From NCBI RefSeq assembly GCF_000720135.1, contig NZ_JOIU01000008.1, forward strand, positions 124,001 through 188,000: a DNA stretch of 64,000 nt, in the 5' to 3' direction. Positions within the stretch are counted from its first letter, which is position 1; each line of letters opens with the position of its first letter. Position numbers and translations under genes: made by a program. The stretch is from Streptomyces sp. NRRL S-1022 (lineage in GTDB: Bacteria > Actinomycetota > Actinomycetes > Streptomycetales > Streptomycetaceae). Below are positions 27,028 through 36,855 of this stretch, in pieces. The notes below the pieces were generated by a model that made no database searches, had not been told where the DNA came from, and worked only from the letters and a program-made list of their open reading frames with translations.

Positions 27028-28803
27028 TCAGCCGCCCGTGCCGAACGCCATCACGAGGTACTCCTTGCTGGACGACGACATGCCCCGCTCCTTGGCCCAC
27101 ACGGCGGACATGTACAGCCGGCCCTGGCCGAAGCGCAGTTCCGCGTACTCCGGCAGCAGGTTGGCCTCGGAGTCCCGTACGTCCTTCGTGGCGGGGTTCT
27201 CCAGCAGCTTCACCGCCTTGAACGAGCCGCCGTCGATGCTGACGACCTGCCCGCCCTTGTCGTACGGCGGCGCCTTGTAGGCGAGGAGGCTGCCGCCGTC
27301 GATGCGCAGCGGGGAGAACGTGTAGCCGTCGCCGGCCTCGGCGCGCTGGCCGGTGGGCTTGCCGGTCTTCAGGTCGAAGGCGACGATCTCGTTGGTCTTG
27401 CTGAACTCGGCCTTGCCGTCGTGCGCCTCGGTCGCCAGGTACAGCCTGCCGTTGCCGGCCACGACCTGCTTGCAGTCCTCGACCCGGGTGATGCCGTCGC
27501 AGCGGCCCGCGTAGGTGTCGCCGGGTGCGGAGATGCGGGCGAGCAGCGCGCCGGTCCTGCCGTCGATGGAGAAGTAGTCCGAGACGCCGCTGCCGTCGCC
27601 CGCGCTCTGGCCGACGTCGGCGGCGACCACCAGCGGGTCGGTGGAGACGATGGAGGCGTAGTCGATGCCGTCGGGCATCTTGTACTCGGAGTTCACCTTC
27701 CCGCTGGCCGGGTCGACGGTCTGGATGTGCAGCTCCGGCTCGTCGTAGTTGCCGCACTTGCGCACCGCGACCAGCCGGGTGCCGCCGCCGTACCCCTCGT
27801 CGTGGCAGGTGTCGTCCGGCTTGGGCTGCCACAGCGTCTTGCCGGACGCGATGTCGAAGGCGGCGCCGCCGTCACCGCCGCCGACGGCGACGGTGTGCTG
27901 GGCGACGGTCACGTTCGAGAAGGTGACCGGGTAGTCACCGGACTTGATCGACTTCGTCCACAGCTGCTTGCCGGAGGTGAGGTCGACGGCGGAGACCTGG
28001 CTGCAGCCCGCGGTGGAGCCCTTCGCCGGCATCTTGGGCTGGAAGGCGACCGCCGTGCGGCCGTCCTCGTCGACATGGCCGCTGGCCGCGCAGACCGGGC
28101 CGGGCAGCTTGAGCGTCCACAGCTTGGTGCCCTTGGCCGGGTCGTAGCCGACGATCTCCGCGATGCCGCTCTTGGCGTACACCGTGTCCGTCAGCCAGGA
28201 GCCCATGGTGCTGACCGTGTCGTCCGCCTTGGGCAGCGGCTCCTCGAAGAGGACCTTGCCGGCCGGGTCGGACGGCACCTTCTCCTTGCCGCCCCCGCCG
28301 GTCGTGCCGCCGGAGCCCTTGCCCTGCGAGCCGCCGGTGCCGCCGCCGGAGGAGGCGGTGGCGTGCTGCGGGTCGTCGTTGCCGGAGGACTTGGCGTACC
28401 AGATGCCGCCGCCGACGATCAGCGCGATGGCGACGACCGCCGCGACGACGATGAGCAGCGCGGTGTTGTTCCGGCCGCCGCCCGCCGCGGGCTGGGGCTG
28501 CATCGGCGCGGTCGGCGGCTGGCCCGGGTAGCCGTACCCGGGCTGCGCGCCGTGCATCGGCTGCGGGGGCTGGGCGTAGGGGTTGTGCGGCTGGGCGGCG
28601 CCGTAGCCGGGGGGCTGCTGGGCGTACGGGTTGTGCTGCGCGCCGGGGTGGCCGTATCCGGGCTGCGGGGGCTGGGCCGGTGGCTGCGGGGGCGCGGCCG
28701 GCGGGTAGCCGTAGCCCGGCTGCGGCGGCTGCGGCGGCTGGTTCGCCGGCGGCTGGTTCGGCGGGGGCGGGGGCGGTTGGTTCGGCGGGGGCGGCTGGGT
28801 CAT
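27028..28803 (-). CDS. Membrane-anchored PQQ-like beta-propeller protein (copy 1)
   Basis: A 591-residue protein. Residues ~1-110 are a Pro/Gln/Gly/Tyr-rich cytosolic tail with repeated P-G-Y-G-Y-P; one membrane helix lies at ~115-137; a Gly/Ser/Thr linker follows, then an extracellular domain of repeated strands with D-x-x-x-G-K-x-L-W units, the mark of PQQ-type propeller blades. It is probably a structural or sensor protein at the cell surface; no catalytic residues are seen. The neighbouring gene encodes a paralogue of the same plan. Confidence 0.85.
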   Translation of the reverse strand: MTQPPPPNQPPPPPPNQPPANQPPQPPQPGYGYPPAAPPQPPAQPPQPGYGHPGAQHNPYAQQPPGYGAAQPHNPYAQPPQPMHGAQPGYGYPGQPPTAPMQPQPAAGGGRNNTALLIVVAAVVAIALIVGGGIWYAKSSGNDDPQHATASSGGGTGGSQGKGSGGTTGGGGKEKVPSDPAGKVLFEEPLPKADDTVSTMGSWLTDTVYAKSGIAEIVGYDPAKGTKLWTLKLPGPVCAASGHVDEDGRTAVAFQPKMPAKGSTAGCSQVSAVDLTSGKQLWTKSIKSGDYPVTFSNVTVAQHTVAVGGGDGGAAFDIASGKTLWQPKPDDTCHDEGYGGGTRLVAVRKCGNYDEPELHIQTVDPASGKVNSEYKMPDGIDYASIVSTDPLVVAADVGQSAGDGSGVSDYFSIDGRTGALLARISAPGDTYAGRCDGITRVEDCKQVVAGNGRLYLATEAHDGKAEFSKTNEIVAFDLKTGKPTGQRAEAGDGYTFSPLRIDGGSLLAYKAPPYDKGGQVVSIDGGSFKAVKLLENPATKDVRDSEANLLPEYAELRFGQGRLYMSAVWAKERGMSSSSKEYLVMAFGTGG

Positions 28804-28876
28804 GACGCGGATACCTCGATGACGCGGGAAGGCCGTACGGCGGCGGGGACTCGGGCAGGGGCGGGCTGCGGCCGGC

Positions 28877-30688
28877 TCAGTTGCCGAAGGCCATCATGAG
28901 CTTCTCCTTCGCGTCGTCGTCGCCGGACAGCCGGCCCGCGGATACGAAGAGCCGCCCGCCGGTCCAGTCGACGACGCCGTCGTAGAAGGTGTTCTCGGCC
29001 TCCGCGGCGCCCGGCGGGTTCTGCAGCAGCCTGGTCGCCGCGTGGGAGGAGCCGGTGACCGGGACCGACACGACCTGGCCGCCGGTGTCGTACGACGGCT
29101 GCACGTACGCGACGAGCTTGCCGCCCTCGGTCTTCACCGGTGACATCGGCCGGTCGCCCGGGGACTTCACCCGCCACTTGGCCTTGCCGTCGGCGAGGCT
29201 GATGGCGACGATCTCGTTGGCGCTGCCGGTGGCGTCGGTCGGCAGGTAGAGCATGTCCGCGTCGACCACGACACCCTGGCAGCCCTGCAACTCGCGCTCC
29301 AGCACGGCCCAGCCGCAGCGGGGGGAGAACTTCTCGTCCACCTTGACCTCGGAGCGGAACTTGCCGCTCTTGGTGAAGGTGGAGATGTTCCAGGCCTTCT
29401 TGTCGCGGTTGGTCAGGTAGACCACGAGCGGGTCGACCGAGTACGTCCGGGTCACCTCCCAGCCCTTCTTCACGGGCTGGGTCCAGCGCACCTTGCCGGT
29501 GGCCGGGTCGAGTTCCTGGATCTCCTCGTGCTCCTTGGCGGTGCCGGCGCCGCAGGAGGCGACCTGGATCAGCCGGCCGGTGCCGCCCGCGTAGGCGGCC
29601 GGGAAGCAGGCCGCGCCGTACCTCTTCTTGTCGTACAGCTTCTTGCCGGTGCCGATGTCGTACGCCGTGCCCGACTGCGAACGGCCCACCACCAACGTCT
29701 TGCCGCTCACCGTCAGTTCGACGTTGAGCGCGCTGTCGAACAGTCCGCCGTCGGCGACCTGTGCGCTCCAGCCCTTCTCGCCGGTGCGCAGGTCCAGCTG
29801 CTGGAGCTGGTTGCACTTGGCGCGGTCGCCGCCGCCGTTCAGGTACGCCACGACGATCTTGTCGTCGGCGGACTTCTGCGGGGTGGCCGCGCAGATCTTC
29901 TGCGGGAAGTCGACGGGTCCCCAGGCGGTGCCGCCGTCGGCGGCGTCGAACGCGAAGACCTGCTTGTACGCGGCCTTCACCGCCGTGTCGCCGCTGAACC
30001 ACATGCCGGGCGCGTCGGCGCCGGAGGCCGGGGCGTCGGGCGCCGGCTTGTACCAGAGCACCTTCGCGTCACCGGCCCCGCGGCCCTCGTTGAGATTCTC
30101 CGGATCGTCGCCGGCGGAGGCGGTCGGCGAGGCGGTGGCGGAGTGCTTCGGATCGTCGCTCTGCCGGGCGACCGGCTTCTTCCTGCCGCCGTCGCCGCCG
30201 TCGCCGGTGACCGCGAACACCGTGCCGCCGACGGCCAGCAGCGCGGCCACCGCACCGCCGACGATCAGCGCCGTCTTCTTGCGGGAGGCGGGCTTGCCGG
30301 CGGCGGGGCCGCCGGGCGCGGCGCCGGGCATGCCCGGGTACGGCGGCTGCTGCGGGTGGCCGTAGCCGGGCTGCGGGGCACCGTACGGACCCTGCGGCTG
30401 CGGGGGTTGCTGCGGGTAGCCGTAGGGGCCCGGGGCGGCGCCGTACGGGCCGGGCTGCGGGGGCTGTTGGGGATAGCCGTAACCGGGCTGGGGCTGCTGC
30501 GGGGGACCCGCGGGCGGCTGCGGGGGCGGGGGCGCGCCGAAGGCGCCCTGCGCCGGCGGGTTCTGTGGAGCGGCACCGAAACCGCCCTGCGGCGGCTGCG
30601 GAGCGGGGCCGAAACCACCGCCCTGCGGCGGCTGGTCCTGCGGCGGTCCGAACCCGCCCTGCGGCGGCTGGTCGGGCGGCTGAGTCAT
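28877..30688 (-). CDS. Membrane-anchored PQQ-like beta-propeller protein (copy 2)
   Basis: A 603-residue paralogue of the protein encoded downstream, with the same order: Pro/Gln/Gly-rich cytosolic tail (1-~130, repeats of Q-P-P-Q and P-G-Y-G), a membrane helix at ~138-160 preceded by Arg/Lys, a low-complexity linker and a propeller domain with G-K-V-R-W-type blades and scattered Cys. ATG 30688 is preceded by GGGGGAAGAG. The gap between the two genes is 73 bp, suggesting co-transcription after tandem duplication. Confidence 0.85.
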   Translation of the reverse strand: MTQPPDQPPQGGFGPPQDQPPQGGGFGPAPQPPQGGFGAAPQNPPAQGAFGAPPPPQPPAGPPQQPQPGYGYPQQPPQPGPYGAAPGPYGYPQQPPQPQGPYGAPQPGYGHPQQPPYPGMPGAAPGGPAAGKPASRKKTALIVGGAVAALLAVGGTVFAVTGDGGDGGRKKPVARQSDDPKHSATASPTASAGDDPENLNEGRGAGDAKVLWYKPAPDAPASGADAPGMWFSGDTAVKAAYKQVFAFDAADGGTAWGPVDFPQKICAATPQKSADDKIVVAYLNGGGDRAKCNQLQQLDLRTGEKGWSAQVADGGLFDSALNVELTVSGKTLVVGRSQSGTAYDIGTGKKLYDKKRYGAACFPAAYAGGTGRLIQVASCGAGTAKEHEEIQELDPATGKVRWTQPVKKGWEVTRTYSVDPLVVYLTNRDKKAWNISTFTKSGKFRSEVKVDEKFSPRCGWAVLERELQGCQGVVVDADMLYLPTDATGSANEIVAISLADGKAKWRVKSPGDRPMSPVKTEGGKLVAYVQPSYDTGGQVVSVPVTGSSHAATRLLQNPPGAAEAENTFYDGVVDWTGGRLFVSAGRLSGDDDAKEKLMMAFGN

Positions 30689-30932
30689 CAGCGCTCTTCC
30701 CCCTCGTTCACTGATTTTTAGCCACGCCCCGAGGTTCGTGACGGCCCCAAGGTCGCTTACAGACAGTTCTCAGACGGCTCTTTCTATCACCCGGCGCAGA
30801 CAGCACACGGGGCCGCGTCCTCCCCTGTTTCCAAGGGCGGACCGGCCCGTGATGCCGTTGTTATGCGCCTTCACGCCCCCTTCACGCGGCGCGCGCGCCC
30901 CCTTCGTGCGCGGTGGCGGAACGCGTGCGGGG

Positions 30933-32741
30933 TCAGGCGTCCTCCGCCAGTTCCAGCCAGCGCAGCTCCAGTTCCTCGCGCTCTCCGGCCAGGTCCCGCA
31001 GCCGGGCGTCGAGTTCGGCGACCTTCGCGAAGTCGGTGGCGTTGTCGGCGATCTGCGCGTGCAGCCCGGACTCCTTCTCGGAGATCTTGTCCAACTGGCG
31101 CTCGATCTTCTGGAGTTCCTTCTTCGCGGCCCGCTGGTCGGCGGCGCTCTTCTCCGCGGTGGCCGGCTTGGGCGCCGCGGCGGCGGTCTGCGCGGCGACC
31201 GCCTCCTCCATCCGCTGCCGCCGCTCCAGGTACTCGTCGATGCCGCGCGGCAGCATCCGCAGGGTGCCGTCGCCGAGCAGGGCGAAGACCCGGTCGGTGG
31301 TGCGCTCCACGAAGAACCGGTCGTGGGAGATGACGATCATCGAGCCGGGCCAGCCGTCGAGGACGTCCTCCAGCTGGGTGAGGGTCTCGATGTCGAGGTC
31401 GTTGGTGGGCTCGTCCAGGAAGAGGACGTTCGGCTCGTCCATGAGCAGGCGCAGCAGCTGCAGCCGGCGCCGCTCACCGCCGGACAGGTCCCCGACCGGC
31501 GTCCACTGCTTCTCCTTGCCGAAGCCGAACGTCTCGCACAGCTGCCCGGCGGTCATCTCGCGTCCCTTGCCGAGGTCGACGCGCTCACGGACCTTCTGCA
31601 CGGCCTCCAGCACCCGCCACGTGGGGTCGAGTTCGGCGACCTCCTGGGAGAGGTAGGCGAGCTTGACGGTCCGGCCGACGGCGATGCGCCCGCCGGCGGG
31701 CTGGGTCTCGCCCTCGCTGCGCGCCGCGTCGGCCATGGCCCGCAGCAGCGAGGTCTTGCCGGCGCCGTTCACGCCGACGAGGCCGATCCGGTCACCGGGG
31801 CCGAGCTGCCAGGTGACGTGCTTGAGCAGCACCTTCGGCCCGGCCTGCACGGTGACGTCCTCCAGGTCGAAGACGGTCCTGCCGAGCCGGGAGGAGGCGA
31901 ACTTCATCAGCTCGCTGCTGTCCCGGGGCGGCGGCACGTCCGCGATCAGCTCGTTGGCGGCCTCCACGCGGAAGCGCGGCTTGGAGGTGCGGGCGGGAGC
32001 GCCCCGCCGCAGCCACGCCAGCTCCTTGCGGATGAGGTTCTGCCGCTTGGCCTCCTCGGTCGCGGCGATCCGCTCGCGCTCGGCACGGGCGAAGACGTAG
32101 TCGGAGTAGCCGCCCTCGTACTCGTACACGTCGCCGCGCTGCACGTCCCACATGCGGGTGCAGACCTGGTCCAGGAACCACCGGTCGTGGGTGACGCAGA
32201 CCAGTGCCGAGCGCCGGTTGCGCAGGTGGTCGGCGAGCCAGGCGATGCCCTCGACGTCGAGGTGGTTGGTGGGCTCGTCCAGGACGACCAGGTCCTGCTC
32301 CTCGATGAGCAGCTTGGCGAGCGCGATCCGGCGCCGCTCGCCACCGGAGAGCGGTCCGATGACGGTGTCCAGGCCCTTCGGGAAGCCCGGCAGGTCCAGC
32401 CCGCCGAACAGGCCGGTCAGGACGTCCCTGACCTTGGCGTTGCCGGCCCACTCGTGGTCGGCCATGTCGCCGATGACCTCGTGGCGGACGGTGGCGGCGG
32501 GGTCGAGGGAGTCGTGCTGGGTGAGCACGCCGGTCCGCAGCCCGCCGGAGTGCGTGACCCGGCCGGTGTCGGCCTCCTCCAGCTTGGCGAGCATCCGGAT
32601 GAGGGTGGTCTTGCCGTCGCCGTTGCGCCCGACGACCCCGATCCGGTCCCCTTCCGACACACCGAGCGAGACGCCGTCCAGCAGGGCACGGGTGCCGTAC
32701 ACCTTGCTGACGTTCTCGACATTGACCAGGTTGACGGCCAT
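30933..32741 (-). CDS. ABC-F family ATPase (Uup-like)
   Basis: A 602-residue cytosolic protein with two ATP-binding cassettes: Walker A segments G-R-N-G-D-G-K-T-T and G-V-N-G-A-G-K-T-S, two L-S-G-G-E-R-R-R signatures and two D-E-P-T-N motifs. There are no membrane segments. A charged coiled coil closes the protein (~535-602), as in Uup-type members. ABC-F proteins act on ribosomes or in DNA transactions. ATG 32741 has an AGGAG site; in-frame residues upstream are not supported. In related genomes it often follows ispE directly. Confidence 0.92.
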   Translation of the reverse strand: MAVNLVNVENVSKVYGTRALLDGVSLGVSEGDRIGVVGRNGDGKTTLIRMLAKLEEADTGRVTHSGGLRTGVLTQHDSLDPAATVRHEVIGDMADHEWAGNAKVRDVLTGLFGGLDLPGFPKGLDTVIGPLSGGERRRIALAKLLIEEQDLVVLDEPTNHLDVEGIAWLADHLRNRRSALVCVTHDRWFLDQVCTRMWDVQRGDVYEYEGGYSDYVFARAERERIAATEEAKRQNLIRKELAWLRRGAPARTSKPRFRVEAANELIADVPPPRDSSELMKFASSRLGRTVFDLEDVTVQAGPKVLLKHVTWQLGPGDRIGLVGVNGAGKTSLLRAMADAARSEGETQPAGGRIAVGRTVKLAYLSQEVAELDPTWRVLEAVQKVRERVDLGKGREMTAGQLCETFGFGKEKQWTPVGDLSGGERRRLQLLRLLMDEPNVLFLDEPTNDLDIETLTQLEDVLDGWPGSMIVISHDRFFVERTTDRVFALLGDGTLRMLPRGIDEYLERRQRMEEAVAAQTAAAAPKPATAEKSAADQRAAKKELQKIERQLDKISEKESGLHAQIADNATDFAKVAELDARLRDLAGEREELELRWLELAEDA

Positions 32742-32923
32742 TTCACTCCTGTGCGCGGGGCTGTGTCCGAGTGCGGCTCCGCCGCGGGGTCGACCTTCTA
32801 GCGTAGGGCCTGCGGGGGTGAGGGCGGGGCGCGAGGGGGTTGTCACTCTTTGTGATGACGTGATCGGGAAAGGGCCGCTACGGTGGGATGGCAGGCCGCA
32901 GGATCCCGTCCATGGGAGGAACC

Positions 32924-33541
32924 ATGACCGCCGAGCCGATCTCCGAGGCCGCCGCGCCCGACGACGAGCCGTCCTCGCGGTGGCCGGTGCCTCCGGCGGA
33001 CGGCTGGACGGTGGACGACCTGTTCACCCTGCCCGGCCTCCCGCCGCACACCGAGTTGATCGACGGGAGCCTGGTCTTCGTGAGCCCGCAGCGGGATTTC
33101 CACAGCATTGTCATCGACCTGCTGGTGAGTGGCCTCCGCCGTACAGTGCCTACGGAGTTCAAGGTCCGCCGCGAGATGACCGTTGTCATCGACCGCAAAA
33201 ACGGGCCCGAGCCGGACGTCTCCGTGCTCCGCTCAGAGGCGGTCGCCAGCCGCAGCCAGACCTCGTTCCGAGCCGCCGATGTAGTCCTCGCCGTTGAGGT
33301 GGTCTCGCCGGATTCGGAGTCCCGCGACCGTGACACCAAACCGCGCAAGTACGCAGCTGCGGGGATCGATCACTTCTGGCTGGTGGAGATGGTGGGAGAG
33401 GACGAGCGGCCGGTCGTCTACGTGTACGAGCGTGATCCGGTGACCAAGAGCTACACCGTCACCGGCATCCACCACGACCGGCTGAAGCTGTCTGTCCCGT
33501 TCGACATCGACATCGACCTGACGGAGATCGACTCCCTCTGA
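32924..33541 (+). CDS. Uma2 family (DUF820) putative endonuclease
   Basis: A 205-residue protein of the PD-(D/E)xK-like Uma2 family: E-L-I-D-G-S-L, then P-E-P-D-V-S-V and the core A-V-E-V-V-S-P-D-S-E-S-R-D-R-D-T-K-x-x-x-Y-A, in which D, E-V and K would form the nuclease site. ATG 32924 follows GGGAGGA. It is transcribed against the ispE and ABC-F genes and lies between them, looking like an insertion into a conserved block. The family is widespread in Streptomyces; its role is unknown. Confidence 0.85.
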   Translation: MTAEPISEAAAPDDEPSSRWPVPPADGWTVDDLFTLPGLPPHTELIDGSLVFVSPQRDFHSIVIDLLVSGLRRTVPTEFKVRREMTVVIDRKNGPEPDVSVLRSEAVASRSQTSFRAADVVLAVEVVSPDSESRDRDTKPRKYAAAGIDHFWLVEMVGEDERPVVYVYERDPVTKSYTVTGIHHDRLKLSVPFDIDIDLTEIDSL

Positions 33542-33553
33542 GCCGCCCGCCCC

Positions 33554-34447
33554 TCAGACCACCCTCGCCCCCGCCACCGCCCCCACCGCGGTCCGCACCG
33601 CCCTGCACGTCCCGGACGTCCGCAGGGCCCCGGCGACCTTCTCCGCCGACTCCGCGTCCCGCGTGAGGAATGCCGTCGTAGGACCGGATCCCGAGACCAG
33701 CGCGGCCAGAGCACCCGCCCCGCGGCCCGCCGCCAGCGTGTCCGCCAGCTCCGGGAAGAGGGACAGCGCGGCCGGCTGGAGGTCGTTGGAGACGGCCGCG
33801 GCCAGCGCCTCGGCGTCCCCCTTCGCCAGCGCCGCCACCAGCTCCGCGGAAGCCACCGGCTCCGGGATCTTCCGTCCCTCGGCGAGCCGGTCGAACTCGC
33901 GGAACACCGCCGGCGTGGACAGGCCCCGCTCCGCCATCGCGAACACCCAGTGGAAGGTGCCGCCGACCTCCAGGGCGGTCAGCCGCTCACCGCGCCCGAC
34001 CCCGAGGGCCGCCCCGCCGACCAGGCTGAACGGCACGTCGCTGCCCAGCTCGGCGCAGATCGCCAGCAGCTCGGCGCGCGAGGCGCCCGTGCCCCACAGC
34101 CGGTCGCAGGCGAGCAGCGCGCCCGCGCCGTCCGCGCTGCCGCCCGCCATGCCTCCGGCGACCGGGATGTCCTTGGCGATGTGGACGTGGACGTCCGGTG
34201 CGATGCCCCGGCGCGCGGCGAGCGCGATCGCGGCGCGCGCGGCGAGGTTCGTCCGGTCCAGCGGGACCTGGGCGGCGTCCGGGCCCTCGCAGGTGATCCG
34301 GAGTTCGTCCGCGGGGGTCACCGTGACCTCGTCGTACAGGCCGACGGCGAGGAAGACGTTGGCGAGGTCGTGGAAGCCGTCGGGGCGGGCGGCGCCGACC
34401 GCGAGCTGGACGTTGACCTTGGCCGGGACCCGGACCGTGACGCTCAC
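33554..34447 (-). CDS. ispE: 4-diphosphocytidyl-2-C-methyl-D-erythritol kinase
   Basis: A 297-residue GHMP kinase of the methylerythritol phosphate isoprenoid pathway. It has the N-terminal A-K-V-N-V-Q-L, the ATP loop [14 protein letters not shown] and the C-terminal [11 protein letters not shown] 34447 overlaps the rsmA stop by 4 bp. Last gene of the tatD-rpfB-rsmA-ispE group; its 3' end faces the Uma2 gene with a 12-bp gap. Confidence 0.95.
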   Translation of the reverse strand: MSVTVRVPAKVNVQLAVGAARPDGFHDLANVFLAVGLYDEVTVTPADELRITCEGPDAAQVPLDRTNLAARAAIALAARRGIAPDVHVHIAKDIPVAGGMAGGSADGAGALLACDRLWGTGASRAELLAICAELGSDVPFSLVGGAALGVGRGERLTALEVGGTFHWVFAMAERGLSTPAVFREFDRLAEGRKIPEPVASAELVAALAKGDAEALAAAVSNDLQPAALSLFPELADTLAAGRGAGALAALVSGSGPTTAFLTRDAESAEKVAGALRTSGTCRAVRTAVGAVAGARVV

Positions 34448-35313
34448 GCGCCCGCCCCCTTGTGCTCGGCGATCCGCGCGAACTCCTCCACCGTCAGCGA
34501 CTCGCCGCGCGCCTGCGGCGAGACCCCGGCCGCGACCAGGGCGGCCTCGGCGGCGGCGGCGGATCCGGCCCAGCCGGCGAGCGCGGCCCGCAGGGTTTTG
34601 CGGCGCTGCGCGAAGGCCGCGTCGACGACGGCGAAGACCTGGGCCTTGGAGGCGGTGGTCTTGACCGGCTCGGTCCGCCGCACCAGGGACACCAGGCCGC
34701 TGTCGACGTTCGGCGCCGGCCAGAAGACGCTGCGGCCGATGGCACCGGCCCGCTTCACCTCGGCGTACCAGTTGGCCTTCACCGACGGCACGCCGTACAC
34801 CTTGTTGCCGGGCGCGGCGGCGAGCCGGTCGGCGACCTCGGACTGCACCATGACGAGGGTGCGCTCGATGCTCGGGAAGGTGTCGAGCATGTGCAGCAGC
34901 ACGGGCACCGCGACGTTGTACGGCAGGTTCGCCACCAGGGCCGTCGGGGCGGGGCCGGGCAGTCCGGCGACGTGCATGGCGTCGGAGTGGACCAGCGCGA
35001 ACCGGTCGGCGCGATCGGGCATGCGGGCGGCGATGGTCGCGGGCAGCGCGCCGGCCAGGACGTCGTCGATCTCGACGGCGGTGACCCGGTCGGCGACCTC
35101 CAGCAGCGCGAGGGTGAGCGAGCCGAGTCCCGGGCCGACCTCCACGACCACGTCGTCGGGGCGGACGTCGGCGGTGCGCACGATACGGCGGACCGTGTTG
35201 GCGTCGATCACGAAGTTCTGGCCGCGCTGCTTCGTGGGACGCACACCGAGCGCTGCCGCGAGCTCGCGGATGTCGGCCGGACCGAGGAGGGCGTCGGGGG
35301 TGGGGCTGCTCAC
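34444..35313 (-). CDS. rsmA: 16S rRNA dimethyladenosine transferase (KsgA)
   Basis: A 289-residue methyltransferase that dimethylates two adjacent adenines near the 3' end of 16S rRNA. Motif I is [11 protein letters not shown], the catalytic motif IV is N-L-P-Y-N-V, and K-Q-R-G-Q-N-F precedes them as usual. GTG 35313 matches the family start but has only a weak ribosome site. Coupled to ispE by the overlapping GTGA. Confidence 0.95.
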   Translation of the reverse strand: MSSPTPDALLGPADIRELAAALGVRPTKQRGQNFVIDANTVRRIVRTADVRPDDVVVEVGPGLGSLTLALLEVADRVTAVEIDDVLAGALPATIAARMPDRADRFALVHSDAMHVAGLPGPAPTALVANLPYNVAVPVLLHMLDTFPSIERTLVMVQSEVADRLAAAPGNKVYGVPSVKANWYAEVKRAGAIGRSVFWPAPNVDSGLVSLVRRTEPVKTTASKAQVFAVVDAAFAQRRKTLRAALAGWAGSAAAAEAALVAAGVSPQARGESLTVEEFARIAEHKGAGA

Positions 35314-35366
35314 GGGGACAAGGGTACGGGGGCCCGGGGGCCCGGCTCGCCAGGTGGCCCCGGAGG

Positions 35367-36740
35367 TCACTTGTGCAGGAGCCCCCCGCAATGCGGCCAC
35401 GGGCTCGTCCCCCGGTGGATGTACAGCTTCTTCGCGCGGTAGGTCTGCTCCTCCGCGGAGGCGTCCTGGGGGCGGCCCTTGCCGCCGAGGGCGTGCCAGG
35501 TGCGGTTGTCGAACTGGTAGAGGCCGCCGTAGGTGCCGGAGGGGTCGACCGCGTGCGTACGCCCGCCGGACTCGCAGGCGGCGAGCGCGCGCCAGTTCAG
35601 GTCCTCGGCGCCGTCCACGACGGTGGGCCGCGGTCTGGTGCCGACCCTCACCACCTGCGTGCGGGGCGTGCGCACCACCTCGGTCCGCTCCAGGCGCGGC
35701 TTCTGCCGGACGCCGTTGACGCTGCGCAGCAGGTAGGTGGTGCGCCGGAGTCCGGGCTGCCCGGGCTGGGCGACGACCTCGGTGCCCTTGAACAGCGAGG
35801 GGTCCTCGGTCCGCCGGACCTGGAACGGGATCTGCTCCTCGCGGACCTCCCGGGAGCCGGTCACCCGCAGCACGGTCACCGTCTGCCCGTCCCGCGGGAA
35901 GCTGTCGAGCGGGACGGAGGTGGTGTCCTGGCCGCGCAGGGTGATCCCGGCCTCCTCGACCGCCTCGCGGACGGTCGCCGCGTTGGTGCGGACGGTGCGG
36001 GTGCGGCCGTCGGCGAGGACCGTGACCGCGCGCTCGGTGCGCACGTCGAGCGCGAGCCCGGCGCGCCCGATGGGCTGGGAGCGCGAGGTCGACAGGTACG
36101 CGCCCTCGGCCCGCACGCCGAGCTGGTCCAGCGCGCCCTCCACCGTGTGCGCCGTCGTCCACACCTCGCGCCGCCGGCCGTCCAGGGTGAGCCGGACGGG
36201 ACGGCCGTACCGCACCGCGACCTCGTCGCCGCTGGTGAGCGCGGTACCGGGGGCGGGCGCGAGCATGTCGTGCGCCCCGACGCGCACCCCCTCCTCGGTG
36301 AGGAGCTCGCGCACGTCGTCGGCGAAGGTGTGCAGGGTGCGCTGCCGGCCGTCGACGCTCAGCTCGACCGCCTTGTCCTCGGCGACGAAGGCGGTGGTGC
36401 CGCCGGCCAGGAAGACCACGACCAGGGCCTGCGGCAGCAGACGGCGCATGGCGGACTCCGGGCGGTCGGCGGAGCGCGCCCTGTGCCGGCGCGCGGGCCG
36501 CCCGCCGATCCCGGCGGGCGGCAGCGGCGCGCGGACCACCGTCCCGGGCGCGCCGGCCGGCTGCCGTGGCAACGGTGGCACCGGCGGCACCGGCGGCACC
36601 GCTTCCGGGACGACGTACGCCTCCGCCTCGTAGGCGGGCCGGTAGGTGTCCTCGGACAGGCCGTACGGCAGGGTCTCCGCGGTGTGGACGGAGGCGTCAC
36701 GGCCGTAGGGGCCGTACGTCTCGTACTGCGACGTGCTCAC
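35367..36740 (-). CDS. rpfB: Resuscitation-promoting factor RpfB-type lytic transglycosylase
   Basis: A 457-residue cell-wall enzyme. A Tyr/Pro-rich cytosolic tail (1-~95) leads to a membrane anchor at ~98-118, three DUF348 repeats (each with D-G-R-x-R-x-x-x-T), a G5 domain (~300-370) and a C-terminal Rpf domain ([13 protein letters not shown], catalytic Glu390) that cleaves peptidoglycan and wakes dormant cells or spores. GTG 36740 has GGAG upstream; an in-frame extension to 36809 lacks support. The rpfB-rsmA-ispE order is typical of actinobacteria. Confidence 0.92.
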   Translation of the reverse strand: MSTSQYETYGPYGRDASVHTAETLPYGLSEDTYRPAYEAEAYVVPEAVPPVPPVPPLPRQPAGAPGTVVRAPLPPAGIGGRPARRHRARSADRPESAMRRLLPQALVVVFLAGGTTAFVAEDKAVELSVDGRQRTLHTFADDVRELLTEEGVRVGAHDMLAPAPGTALTSGDEVAVRYGRPVRLTLDGRRREVWTTAHTVEGALDQLGVRAEGAYLSTSRSQPIGRAGLALDVRTERAVTVLADGRTRTVRTNAATVREAVEEAGITLRGQDTTSVPLDSFPRDGQTVTVLRVTGSREVREEQIPFQVRRTEDPSLFKGTEVVAQPGQPGLRRTTYLLRSVNGVRQKPRLERTEVVRTPRTQVVRVGTRPRPTVVDGAEDLNWRALAACESGGRTHAVDPSGTYGGLYQFDNRTWHALGGKGRPQDASAEEQTYRAKKLYIHRGTSPWPHCGGLLHK

Positions 36741-36855
36741 GCCGACACGCTCCAGGGGGGCCAGAGGGGTCCGGATCGGGCCCCCAGAACCTAGCGGAGC
36801 GCCGGTCACTCTCCAAAGCGGCTCGACTACGCACTGTTGCGCCTCGAACGAGCGC

